From: Gracilaria gracilis
Taxonomy: Eukaryota; Rhodophyta; Florideophyceae; Gracilariales; Gracilariaceae
Assembly: GCA_030374805.1 (NCBI GenBank)
Contig: JARGSG010000197.1
Span: 124,001-188,000 of the forward strand
DNA: 64,000 nt
Reading direction: 5' to 3'
Position 1 is the first letter of the stretch; each line of letters begins with the position of its first letter. The notes below the pieces were generated by a model. It was given only the letters and a program-made list of their open reading frames with translations, was not told the DNA's origin and ran no database searches. The position numbers and the translations under genes were made by a program. Shown here piece by piece: positions 21,846 through 32,676 of the stretch.

Positions 21846-22670
21846 ATGAAATCGTGGTTGATTGGCATCATACTTCTCATCGCTCTCACTACCTCGCAAG
21901 CAATCGCAATCTTCAATGAAACCAAGGCAGTGACAGGTGCTGGCACTGGTTCTTCCTCGTCTGGCTCCACTAATGACCGTGTGCTTTTGCGATCCATTAC
22001 TGCCCTAATCTTCTCCGAGAATGGCCGAGCTCGTTCGAGACACGGAACAGGCGAACAGCAATTACAATGTGTTGGAGGTTCCGCGTCTGGACTGTGGTGG
22101 TTTACTGAGTACTACCCACACGCCGTGCAATGTCAGAATATAGGCTGGGACGGTGCTAGTATTCAATGGTCTTGCGAGGGTCACTTGAGCGATAAGGTTG
22201 AATTTGGTCCCGACACTGCTGTTATTTGCGAACCCTACGACGAGGACCAGGATGACGGCTACGTGTTGAGAGGCTCTTGCCGCCTAGATTATACCATTAA
22301 CTTCAAGAAGTTCCACATGACCTTCGTCCATATCATATACGGTCCGTTATCTTCATGCTTTGCGAGTATACGAAAGAACACCTTACGCATCTGGAGGCAC
22401 GAATCTAACCTTTCTTTCTTCTCTTTCTTTCTTCTCTTTCTTTCTTCTCTTTCTTTCTTTCACAGACTGCGTGTTGATTTTGGGTCTATTGTGGTGCTAC
22501 TACCAAAGCAGATGGTGGATGAGGAGACGGTAAGTTTTCATGTGCACATGGCCTCAAGTTTTTTATTCAACTGTTGCTGACCTTTTCTCGCGTTGCACCC
22601 TCGTTTTCCGACATCTAGTCTAAAGCGCAAGCTCAAGAAACGTGCCCGTGACGCTCAACAATCGTCTTAG
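21846..22670 (+). CDS. SARAF: SARAF (TMEM66)-like ER membrane protein, three exons
   Basis: In animals SARAF is an ER membrane protein that damps store-operated calcium entry by acting on STIM. A signal peptide (MKSWLIGIILLIALTTSQA) comes first. The luminal domain has the family motifs in order: RSITALIFSENG, LQCVGGSASG, VQCQNIGWDG, IQWSCEG, VICEPYDEDQDDGYVLRGSCRLDY. The carboxyl half needs splicing. Exon 2 is 22466-22529, a membrane helix CVLILGLLWCYY followed by WWMRRR. Exon 3 is 22619-22670, a basic tail LKRKLKKRARDAQQSS. Intron 2 (22530-22618, 89 nt, GTAAGT...CTAG) is clear. Intron 1 ends at 22465 after a pyrimidine-rich CTTT repeat; its donor is uncertain, at 22366 (GTATAC, 211 residues) or 22342 (GTCCGT, 203 residues), both in frame. 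Without splicing the frame runs on through repeat sequence to 22580. The animal cytosolic regulatory domain is essentially absent. Confidence 0.85.
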
Positions 22671-24023
22671 CCGTGTGCCTCCTCCTTCAGGCGTACGTTG
22701 TATTACACTAGATTACCAGATGATTCTGTCCAACCTTATGTCGCCGTGGTTTACATAGAACTTCCGAAATTTCTCAGCGTTGTGGTTTCGTATCCTGCTT
22801 GTTACCGTATTTCGATACCTAGAGACTTGTCTGGTGTTGTGTATAGCAAATATAAAACAAGATGTCTCACATATATGCCTTCGTTTTCAAAGTCGTGTCA
22901 TTTGCGAAAGGGTTCGCATTGCGTCCATCACGTTCGGTAAATGATCTGTCATAATCATTATGTTGAACAATATTTTCTCTCTCTCCTCCCTTTTCGTGGT
23001 TATGTTTTTGAAGAGCTTCGTGTATCTTTGGGGGAAAATCAGTTTTCGAGTACATTCATGCTGCTCTCTGTTGATCTTTATGTTTCAGGAGTATAAGGCC
23101 AGCAACTGCTTAAGGGCTCTGTTACACCGTAGGGAAACTACTCTACGCGTTCCCTGAGTTCCATCACGATGACGCTGCTCCTAATAGCCAACCCTACAAC
23201 CAGTAGGCCCTACTGGTTGTAGGGTTGGAACGAATGGTAAACTTGAGACGATCGGGTTGCGATGGCACGAGTGAAAGGAGAGCGAACACCAGATGTACGC
23301 AAACAAGAAAGCAATCACTGGGGTGGCGTTTAAGATCTGTCATTCCCGTGTTTCTGTCTTCAGTATAGATACTTCTTCGGCCCTTGAAGTCCATTCATGG
23401 AAGAATTCCAAAAAGAAAGCGGCATAAACTTTTCGAATAACATACAGGATGATCGTTAATGTAGATGATCAGGTTCCTATTAAATCAATAGTGTTGATAT
23501 CGCTACGCATGAAGACTAGCAGAGATTCTTCACTCTTTCTTTCAACAACTTTTCTGTGACATTATGAATGCCGTCTGGATTGTCCAAAACTTGAGAACTG
23601 AGTGAACTCCATAAGTTTTGTCTGCTCATTCGAAGCTGAATTTCTTTGTTTAGACTTTTCTTCTGCAGATAAGCTTTCCAGATTTCCTTCTCGTCCATTT
23701 TAGGTGAACAGAAGTCTTTCTTTCCTTCTTCTTCTTTCTTTATTGTGAGACACGCACACATATATCGTTTTCTTCTTCTTCTTCTTAATTGTGAGCACGA
23801 CGTGCACGTTTATTACTCGTGACGCGAGGGGCTTGCTTACGTCCCCCAACAACCTATAATGCGTCCTCAACAAAACCTAGTCACTGGCTGCAAATGCTCA
23901 ACTGTGTTACGCTCACTTAATGACCATATTGTTCTCCCGAAAACACATTAGACCTCTAAGGCAGTCTCGACTGCGTGAGCATTTCGCTACCGACGTTTGT
24001 CGCGTTTCCATCTCTTCTTCGTT
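22671..24023. other. Intergenic region between SARAF and the LINE
   Basis: No supportable gene; short frames on both strands only. It holds a 41-bp near-perfect palindrome at 23188-23228 and several TTC-rich tracts (23728-23790) resembling tails of non-LTR elements. An 81-codon minus-strand frame at 23516-23761 is Lys/Glu-rich and unrecognised. Confidence 0.45.
23188..23228. repeat. 41-bp palindrome
   Basis: Two perfect 20-bp arms (23188-23207, starting CCAACCCTACAACC, and 23209-23228, ending TTGTAGGGTTGG) flank a single C. This could extrude as a cruciform or be the core of a foldback element. Confidence 0.85.
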
Positions 24024-27000
24024 CCTTCTTCTTCTTCTTCTTCTTTACTGTGGTCAGTCGCCCCTGATTTCAAGGCGGCCGAAGAACTATCTATTGATGT
24101 TTGTATCTACAGGTAGTTCTCTCTCTTAAAAAAGGCCAAAAACCGTAGCGGCCACTGCTTAATCATATCAACTAACGATTTGTCTTTCCGTTCCTCAAGC
24201 GTCGGTAGTTCCTCACGCCGGGCTTTGTTTGTCAGTGGACAGCGAAAAAGAACATGATCTACGTCTTTCTTAACTGCTGTGCCACAGGTGCAGCGTAACA
24301 CCTTTCCATTCAGATACGAGCTTACCGGGTGGAGCGTTGAAACATGCCCAGTGGCAAACTGCGCCAACGTTACCTCCGATAGTCTCAAAAACTTTTCATC
24401 CTCGTCTCTCTCGATTGGCAACATACTTTTACTCCGCACTTTGAGCCTTATCCTCGCCATTACGTCCATCATGTCCACAGGAGTCTGCATCTGTTGTGTA
24501 AGAGAAAGTTGGAGGCCTGATTTAGCAAGCGCATCCACGCTGTCATTTCTGAAAACTCCACAGTGGCTTGGTGCCCAACATACGTACACAGAGGAGCGAA
24601 GACTCACATTGTGAACCGTGAATGCCAAATCCTGAAGGTTTCTGCTTTGAAAGCGAAGATTCCCTTGTAGTGCCTCGACCAACGCCAAAGAATCCGAAAT
24701 CACTCTTATAACCGTGTCCTTTTCCTCTTGTACATTTTGGAGGGCTGCCTGCATAGCGTGGATCTCAGCCGTGTAGGACCAGACGTTGATGCCCGCAGGT
24801 AGGACTGCCCTTCTTGTTTCTGCCGTGGTTTTTGAGTATATCTCGTACGCTCCGGCGCCTACCTTTCCTGGTTTCACCTGACAATATTCCAACTTGTCAC
24901 CTTGGGCATCTCGCAGAACATTGTCGCTTTCGAACCCGTAGGCCATTTCAAAATCGTCGTCGTAACGAATCCATATGTTAGGCTCAGAACGTTGCAATTT
25001 CCGGTATCGTGAAACGCAAGGGATGTTGTTGCTATGTGGGGACGTGGAGTGCACAGTTCCCGCATACCAGCCTTCCTTCCAGCGAACCACGACCCTCTTA
25101 GACCAGTCCAACGGGTCACCTTCGTACGCACCGACCGATCCATCGCACCAGATTTCATGATCAGCCTCGGGGAGGCTGGTCAGAAGTGCATGTGTGGCTT
25201 TGGCCTGTATTTCTTTGGGGTCCTCTTTGCTACAAACAGCTTTTTCGAAGTGAACACGTGAGAGACACAGTGCTCCAACTTCTTGTGGCAGCTGCTTTCT
25301 GTGGCCGAGTTGTAGGATTCCGTGTTCGGCCAAGTACCTTTCCGCCAGTCGTTTGAATGTCGATCTTGAAGATCGAACGCGTGGTTCCACCTCACGGCAG
25401 AGTTCGACTTTCAGTGGCGTGTCGGTATCTTGCCGCTGGGTCTTCTCGTACAGAGCTGCGGCCTTTGCTTTCGCGATGTCTGCCATATTCGGGAGTTGGA
25501 CCAGTGTCCGTAGAATCGTAATCGGTGTCGAGGAGAGACATCCGGTTTGGATCCGGGCTGCTTCATTCCGAGCCACCTCGAGTGAGGCAATTCCAGACTT
25601 GATGGCGTTTGGAATCACTGTCCCAGATCCATACGCAGCAAGAGGTTCTGCAAACCCCTTTCGAACTGTGTCCATTGTATTCCAGTCTGCCCCCCATGTC
25701 CTTCTCGTAAGGCAGCGCATCAGGTTATTGCGGGTTTTGTATCTAGAAGCTACAACATCCAAATGTGCCTTGAGATTGAGGCGGGAATCTAAAAGAACAC
25801 CCAGAAAGCGAGCGCATTCGCTAGGAGGGACTGTTGCCCCCCCTACGTGCACTGCATACCTTTCCTTCTCTTCCTGCCATCGCCCCAGTGTGAACGGGAC
25901 TAGCACAGTCTTTGAGGAGTTCATGAGTATGTCGTTTTCCTTACAATACGTTTCTAAAGCGTCGAGCGCTTCTTGGAGACGATTTTGGCACGCTTCTGGG
26001 GTTTTTTCAGTTGTCCATACGGTGGTGTCGTCTGCGAAGAGGTTGACCTTCACATCACTGCAAGCTTCGGTTATCTTCGATGGCAGGTCGTGCAAGAATG
26101 CGATCCAAAGTCCTGGTGACAGAGTCCCTCCTTGAGGAAGCCCTTGTCGTACCAGAGACTTAGCGCTTACCGCTGAATTCCAGCGGCACTTCCATTTCCT
26201 GTCCATTACGAAAGAACGGAGCCATCGCCACAGGTGGGTTGGGCATTTTAGATCTTTGAGCTTTGAAAACAGCAGATGATGTGGGACGCGATCATACGCT
26301 TTGGAGAAATCACAAAACGCGGCGAGAGACAGCTTCCGTTGATCCCAACCATTTGTGATGCCAAGAGTCATGGCCGCAATGTGCTCTTCGGTGTTTCGAT
26401 TCATTCGGAACCCAGCTTGTTCCGGAGGGAGCTTTGGCTCCAACCACTGCATAAAAATCTTGTTGATAAGACGCTCTGCAGTTCGCGAGATGACCGGGGT
26501 CAAAGAAATGGGCCGAAACTTTCCTCGGGCTCCTGGCTTTGGAATTGGAACGAGCGTAGCGGTTCGCCATTGACTCGGCGTCGCGCCGACTCTATATGTT
26601 CGATTGATGAGATGGAGAAGACGCGACAGTCCGGTCTCCGGGAGCCGTCGTAAAAACGCTATTTCTATTTGGTCTGGGCCTGCCGCACGCTTCTCCTCCA
26701 TGTCCTGGAGCACTCCGATGAGGTGCCCTATTTCAAAGACAGGCGCCGTTTCCTGTGACGCCTTCTGTTCGTAACCTTTAAGAGCATTACGATACCGATT
26801 TCGGCGCGGAATATTCTTCCCGAGTGTTCGTGCTTTTCTCTTCTCAGTGCGTAGGAACCATTTCGCTCTTTTACTGTCCGACCATGCTTCTCCTCCAGGA
26901 GGACACATTTTGGTTGATGTTCCTCTACTTGTTTCCATTGCCCTGAGAAGTCTCCAGAGCTTATAGTCATCCGTATGGGGCTGCAGTCTACTAGCAAGGT

Positions 27001-28584
27001 CTTTCCAGCTCTCTCGTTTGAGCCTGTCGATTATTCTGGCGGCCTCTACTCGTGCCAGTTGCAGCTGACTATTTGTCTCTGCGCACGGGTTCTTTCGCCA
27101 GTCGCGCCAGGCTTTTGAACGAGATTCCACTGCTGCTGAGGCTTCTCCACACCACCAGGGAGTGCGACGGCGCATCCTGCCCATTGGTACAGCGCTATGA
27201 GCAGCACCTGTTACTGCGGTAGTGAAAACCTCGTTTTCTCTGTCTATGCTCCAATCGTGTTTGACGGGTTCCGATGCGAGCCGTTTTTCTACCTCTTTGG
27301 CGTAGTGATCCCAGTCGGCTTTCTTAAGGCTCCAGCGTGGAGCCTTTCTCTGATCGAGGGGCGGCACGTCTATGGTAATAAATACGGGGTGGTGGTCGGA
27401 GAACGGCTTCTCGTCTGCCACCCATGAGACATATGGAAGCCAACGAGTTGGAACGACTGTTATATCAATAGCACTTTGCGTGCCCGTTGATGGTTCTCTT
27501 CTTGTCGGTATACCATTTTCGTTGAGTATGTGCCGCTCACTCTCTTCGAAAAATGCCTCCATATCTGTCCCGGAGAGTTCGACTCTCTGTGGATACTATG
27601 ACCCGCACACATTGCAATCAGCACAGACGATGTGCTGCGATGAAACTGTTTCATACCAATTTGAATGACGTAATGGGGGGGCTACATACACACTACTGAC
27701 GGACAATAGACCTTTGGTTGTGCGGATGGAAACAGTTGCCATTTCGATTTCCGGTACTGGCGACTGCTCTTCCGCCATGTCCGCCCCTAGTCCTACCTTT
27801 TGGTACACTGCAACACCCCCGCCTCTTCCTCCTGCAGTTGTGTAGCCCGATTGTCGGAGACATTGTGCTACCATTTGGTATCCTTCGATCTTCGGGGGGC
27901 GGTCTGCGGCGATTAGAAAGGTTTCTTGCAGGCAGATCAAATCTACATTCTGATCTGCGGCGAGTTTGGCGATCTCAGTACGTTTTCCGGCGCGTAGAAG
28001 GCCCCGGCAGTTGAGCTGGAGAAGACGAACCGTCGTTAGATTTTTCGATTTTTGCTTCTCCGTCATGGTTTTTGGCCTCCGTAGGAGTCCCATTTGCTTA
28101 CTCGTTTCGCTCCCCCCGGTATTGCGCGGGGTTATGGAGACAGGCACACCGCGAGAAGGCGAGTAGCTAGTGCCCCTTCGTTCCTTGTACCACTTTGTTC
28201 GTTCTCTGAGCCCGTTGGCAGAGCGGCACACCACGACAAGGCGCTCTGCACGTACCCCATTGCGCCGTACAAGAGGTTATGACGACTCTCCTTCACTTAG
28301 TCCTCGTTTCATTGGCGAAACCATGCAAAAGAGCAGCCACTCGCTTCACATTTTTGTCCGATCCTGATAAGCGCGTAATACAATCTGCGAAAGAAAACCC
28401 TGGAGAAAACCACAACATGGTTGCCCCCGTTGGAGTTCACTCCATGAGGTGGGGAAGACAGGGAAAAAACGGTGAGATCGGTCTCCAATGATTGGCTTGC
28501 AGCCCGCTACTTGCGTGCAGCTAGTCGGGGGTCTTTTAGCGACGTACCACTTCGGTCCAATATCGTTTTCAAAACAAAAGCAGT
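24024..28584 (-). mobile_element. Non-LTR retrotransposon (LINE with APE, RT and RNase H), copy 1
   Basis: It reads leftward. The coding region is followed by a short 3' region (about 24045-24106) and a (GAA)n tail at 24024-24044. The 5' end is undefined; sequence from 28235 to about 28584 is probably its 5' untranslated part or a remnant ORF1. The 3' end is shared with copy 2: both read TAAGAGAGAACTA at the stop and later GAAATCAGGGGCG, then TAAAGAAGAAG. Domain order APE-RT-RNase H puts it near the I-type group of LINEs. Confidence 0.85.
24107..28234 (-). pseudogene. LINE ORF2 (endonuclease, reverse transcriptase, RNase H) with one in-frame stop
   Basis: A single frame of 1376 codons is broken only by a TAG at 27596-27598. 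The first ATG before the endonuclease is at 28066 (MTEKQKSKN). The APE endonuclease begins LLQLNCRGLL, has the catalytic CLQETFL glutamate, and resumes after the stop with SDHHPVFITID. Reverse transcriptase contains GFRMNRNTEEH, FCDFSKAYDRVPH, GLPQGGTLSP and the catalytic FADDTTVW. Ribonuclease H follows (IWCDGSVGAYEG, SYTAEIHAM, VISDSLALVEAL, WAPSHCGVFRND). A carboxyl zinc motif CTCGTAVKKDVDHVLFRC precedes the end FLAFFKRENYL. The stop lies inside the endonuclease where GDxN-like residues (CADCNVCGS) sit. Everything else is open, so the inactivation is recent, suppressible, or a sequencing error. Confidence 0.85.
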
Positions 28585-29590
28585 CTTCTTCTTTATTATG
28601 GTCAGCCGCCCCTGATTTCGAGGCGGTAGTAGTTCTATCTAGAGATAGTTCTCTCTCTTAAAGAAGGCCAAAAACCGTGACGGCCATTCCTTAATCATAT
28701 CTAACAACGACTTGTCTTTTCGTTCTCTAACTGTCGGGAGCACAGCGCGTCGAGCTGCGTTGGTAAGAGCGCACCGAAAAAGTACATGTTCTACGTCTTT
28801 CTTGGCTGCCGTTCCACATTCACAACGCGTAACTTTTCCGTTGAGGTATGAGCTAACCGGGTGCAGCGTTGGAACGTGTGTAGTGGCGAACTGGGCCAAT
28901 GTGACCTCGGAACGCCGTATGTTCCCCTGTTCCTCGTTATCCGCTACTTCGAAGAGCAACTTACTCCTTCCTTTCTGCTTTAACTGCGCCTTCACATCAT
29001 TAAAATCGACAGGAACCTCCGTTTGCCGAGCAAGTGATATCTTTAAGCCCGATTTCGCGAGCTCGTCTACTTCTTCGTTTCCAGAAACACCGCAATGGCT
29101 AGGGATCCATACCACGAACACACTGCATGTTGCGCTCAACCTTTGCAACAGTTTGGCTATACGCTGAACCAGGATGCTTTGCGATCGCAAGTTGCCCTGT
29201 AGAGCCTCCACTAACGACAATGAATCCGTGAGGATTTTTATGGTCTTGCCGACTTCATGTTCTATTGCTTCGAGCGCTGCCAGCATCGCTTGCAGCTCCG
29301 CAGTGTAAGAGCACACGTTCACACCCGCGGGCACCGCTCCTTGAGTCGTTTCTCCGTTGTCGTTGCGGTTGATCCTGTAGGCGCCAGCACCGACCTTCCC
29401 AGGCTTCATGTGGCGTAGCGCGAGACAATGACCATCTGAGTCTTGCACTTGGTTGTCTTGCGCGATTTTGTAAGCCATACGGAATTTGTCGTCGTAGAGG
29501 ATCCATATATGCGGTTCCTTTTCTTGTCGCATTCTGTATATCTGTACGCAAGGGTCTTCAGAGCTCTCCTTTACAAAAACAGTCATTTCT
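28585..29590 (-). mobile_element. 5'-truncated LINE, copy 2
   Basis: A second LINE of the same superfamily lies directly upstream (in transcription) of copy 1. It retains only RNase H, the zinc motif and the 3' end, with a short GAA-type tail near 28585-28594. Truncation near 29590 is typical of incomplete reverse transcription. Confidence 0.8.
28639..29586 (-). pseudogene. RNase H and carboxyl-terminal part of a LINE ORF2
   Basis: The 315-codon frame begins at the truncation point and ends RFLAFFKRENYL like copy 1. It keeps KPGKVGAGAYRI, CSYTAELQAML (Glu), ILTDSLSLVEAL (Asp), WIPSHCGVSGNEEVDELAK (His, Asp) and the zinc motif CECGTAAKKDVEHVLFRC. It differs at many positions from copy 1, so it belongs to a related but distinct subfamily. 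No reverse transcriptase remains, so it cannot mobilise itself. Confidence 0.85.
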
Positions 29591-31479
29591 GCACTGGGGT
29601 AAAACTATCGCCGTGACTAATCTTCCCTCAATAAGACGGCTAAAAGATCTGAAGTGGTTATCGAATTCTTTGTGTGGTTGTCGATATAACTTCGTATATG
29701 GCTACAGTATCGCCTCTCTCAAGCATCGAAAAAAAATTCTGCAGCCGATAGAAAGTCTATTCTAAGAGCTTAGTGTCATGAGCAACTCATAGTCAATTCT
29801 GACAATTCTGAAAAGGAGACTGTGATACTGCTTCGCAAACTTATTGGCGAGGAAGAAGAAGACACTGCCAATCTACAGAAGAAACGAACTGAAGTACGTC
29901 GTATATATTTAATTGTGTTCAAGAATAGATGATGGGTCCGTTCTTCTTCTTTATCTTAAGGATATTGTTTCCCTGAGGAAGAGTACTGATCTTCATTGCT
30001 ATTGTAGACGCAATCCGCAACAACGTTTTGGCATTGCTTTTCGGTTGGCAATCCTTTCCAATGTGATTGGATAGACCCCCCCCCCCCCCCCCCCCCCCCA
30101 ATTGGGGTAGAAACTAAGGAATATGCAAAACATTGACTGCAGTTCCCGATTCCAAACTCCAGGACGAAAAAAGGAACTTTCAGGCCATAAGTTATGGCCC
30201 ATAACAGTTTAGGTTGAGTGTCTACCTTGTCATGGTGTCATCCTCTGAGCTAAATACTTGAAAAGCTACACGTATGTCGGACTGTTATACCGAGAAGAGC
30301 AATTAGAACAATAATTTGTACATGATGATGAATGCAAGGTGTTTTTCCTAATCTGCTTCAATCTCACAAACTCACTCCGCGTTTGTGGTACCGGCTTCGT
30401 TTGCCCAGAGAGGATCAAGGAGTCCGCAGCGGAAGAACACATGAGGTTTGGTCAAACCTCTACCTACCCATATCGTCGACAGAATGTATGTGTGTACAGT
30501 TTAAATGTGAAATCTGTTTGTATCTACATTTGCAAATGGTATCGCTTTAAACGATTCTCTGAAGATGGCAAAGCATTCCCCGATGCGGCCATGAACGCGG
30601 ACGCACTATGAGGTACCTTTCTACCGAATGAGGAATTTGTTGTTAACTCCTATGAGTTTAAGGGAAGCATTACTATCATGATTATAGGTTGTTTGGGGTC
30701 CGTAGCACAGCTGATGGTTAGGAGAAAAGAAGCGCACCTGTCTCACGAAAAATAAAAGAAGAAGTAGCTTCGTTTTTTGCGGCCACTTGCGACTGTCCAT
30801 CTCGCGGTGTGCCTTGTCTTACAAAACAGAAGAAGTACAGTCGTCTTGTCCTGACGGTTTCTCTCTCAAGCTCATGGGGTTTCTTGCGAGGATTAGATGG
30901 AGGTCCCTATCACTGACTCAAGTTGTTGCACGGGCCATTCTACACATCGCGATGACCCGTATCAGTCTATAGCACTGCTTTCTTGCGACGAGGTCTTTCG
31001 CGATATAAGTTTGACGGATTTGTGGACCTCCTCTTCCTGTTTCTCAATGAGAGCATCAACTTCCGACTCCTTGAAAGGCGATGGTGATTGTCAAAAGCTG
31101 TTTATATACAGCCACATATTCTCGTGCTCGACAAGGGCGGAACTTCACAGGCTTTCCTTGGGAAGTTCCAGAGTTCCTCCTAGCTCTAGAGAGTTCTACA
31201 GTTATTAGCAAAAAATCTTTTTGGAAGAACGACCGATAAAGGGGTAGGATAACGTACGACGCTGTTAAATAAGAAGGGGTAAGATATTATGTGCGGGATA
31301 CGATGACACGTACTGTAAGCCACACGAAAAGCTCGTCGCTCCTCGCTGTTCGTCTCGTTCTCGTGCGGACGGCGGACGGATCAACTCAAACCCTGCAGGC
31401 TAACATTTCTCCGGTCTTAGAACTCCGTTCTTACCCATCTGGACTGGACTTCAGGATAGTGTGCAAATCTCGTTTCGAA
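29591..31479. other. 1.9-kb region between the LINEs and EMG1
   Basis: It contains a run of 24 C at 30076-30099. The 90-codon plus-strand frame at 30339-30611 (containing CGTGFVCPERIKESAAEEH) is the most protein-like piece but matches no family I know. The EMG1 frame is open from 31291; I treat that part as leader. Confidence 0.4.
30076..30099 (+). repeat. Homopolymer of 24 C
   Basis: An uninterrupted C run followed by AATTGGGG. The opposite strand could form a G-quadruplex; exact length may be a sequencing estimate. Confidence 0.85.
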
Positions 31480-32676
31480 ATGGGCAGCTCAGCATCGCTC
31501 CGAAACAAGAGAAGCTCAGACGTCCCACGCGCAAAGAGTACGGCAAAACGCAAGAGACCACCAACCCCGGCTTCTGAAATTGAACCACATGTGCTTAACG
31601 TTTTGACCGGGAATGATACACTGAAATCTGATGAGCCAAAAGCTCTCGATCAGCATTCAGCACTGCAAGGATCAGCAAAAGAAAACGTGAAAACGGAGCA
31701 CCAGAAGAATGGAGCGGAGATAAGTAACAGTGATTCGGGAACTTCTTCGAGCGACGAAGCGACAGCGGAAGGCGAAACAGGGATTAATCAGTTAGAAATA
31801 GGGAAAGGTTCTGATGCTGGAGCAAAGGACCAAACAAAACAAGCAACGCAAAACGGAGAGCAAGAAAATGCTGCGAATGTTGTACTCGCAAAGTCTGGAA
31901 TCGGCACTCACATCGCACCAAAGCGTTCCGTATTGCCAGACCCATTACCACCAGATCACGCGAAAAAAATCAAGGTAACCGTATTGTTACAAAATGCTAA
32001 CCTAGAAACGGTGAAGCAAAGCGGACGAGCAGGAGGTTTTGTATTGTTAAATTGTGACGACCATCGTCATTTGCTACAAAAGACCGGTCGAAATGCAAAT
32101 GATGCACGTCCGGATATCACTCATCAATGTCTACTTACGTTGCTGGATAGCCCTTTGAACAAAGAGGGTCGTTTAAAGATTTACATTCGAACGGCGAAGA
32201 ATGTTTTGATTGATGTGCATCCGGAAACACGAATTCCTCGTACTATGAAAAGATTCTCGGGCCTGATGGCTGAGCTTTTGGAAAAGCTTAAGGTGCGAGG
32301 TACCTCTGGTTCTACACCATTGTTAAAGGTCATTCGTAATCCAATCGCGAGTCACCTGCCTGTGGGAACGCGAAAGATCGTGTGCACATACAACACGGAG
32401 AATGTTGTCGATGTTCGAGAGCATGCAAACGCTATTGCCGGCATGGTGCTACCAAGTGGAAAAGGTGAGTCGTCTGCGAAAAATAACGTGGACTTCAATG
32501 TCGCGGAACATGGAGAGGAAGTTAATGTTTTGTATGTAGTTGGGGCTATGGCACACGGTAAAGTTGTAGAGGACTGGGCGGATGAATATATTTGCATAAG
32601 TGAGTATCCCCTCTCCGCTGCAAATGTCTGTGGCAGAATAACGTATGCCTATGAGAACCTCTTCGGAATCATGTAA
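31480..32676 (+). CDS. EMG1: EMG1/NEP1, 18S rRNA pseudouridine-N1 methyltransferase
   Basis: EMG1 is a SPOUT-class enzyme that methylates N1 of a pseudouridine in 18S rRNA and is needed for small-subunit assembly in the nucleolus. The protein has 398 residues from the ATG at 31480. The catalytic domain covers about the last 230 residues and carries the family hallmarks: KIKVTVLLQNANLETVK, FVLLNCDDHRHLLQKTGR, RPDITHQCLLTLLDSPLNK, YIRTAKNVLIDVHPETRIPR, FSGLMAELLEKLKVRG, KVIRNPIASHLPVGTRKI. The first 165 residues are a low-complexity Ser/Glu/Lys-rich extension with basic patches (KSTAKRKRPP), a likely nucleolar targeting region and longer than in yeast. The frame is open upstream to 31291; an ATG at 31303 would add 59 residues that look like leader. 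No intron seen. Confidence 0.93.
   Translation: MGSSASLRNKRSSDVPRAKSTAKRKRPPTPASEIEPHVLNVLTGNDTLKSDEPKALDQHSALQGSAKENVKTEHQKNGAEISNSDSGTSSSDEATAEGETGINQLEIGKGSDAGAKDQTKQATQNGEQENAANVVLAKSGIGTHIAPKRSVLPDPLPPDHAKKIKVTVLLQNANLETVKQSGRAGGFVLLNCDDHRHLLQKTGRNANDARPDITHQCLLTLLDSPLNKEGRLKIYIRTAKNVLIDVHPETRIPRTMKRFSGLMAELLEKLKVRGTSGSTPLLKVIRNPIASHLPVGTRKIVCTYNTENVVDVREHANAIAGMVLPSGKGESSAKNNVDFNVAEHGEEVNVLYVVGAMAHGKVVEDWADEYICISEYPLSAANVCGRITYAYENLFGIM

Noticed and set aside
24107..29586. Opposite-strand frames inside the LINEs (for example 260 codons at 25353-26135)
   Set aside because: Mirror translations of the LINE coding strand without independent features.
30339..30611. Possible exon containing CGTGFVCPERIKESAAEEH
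   Set aside because: Looks protein-like but no flanking exon, start or family could be found.
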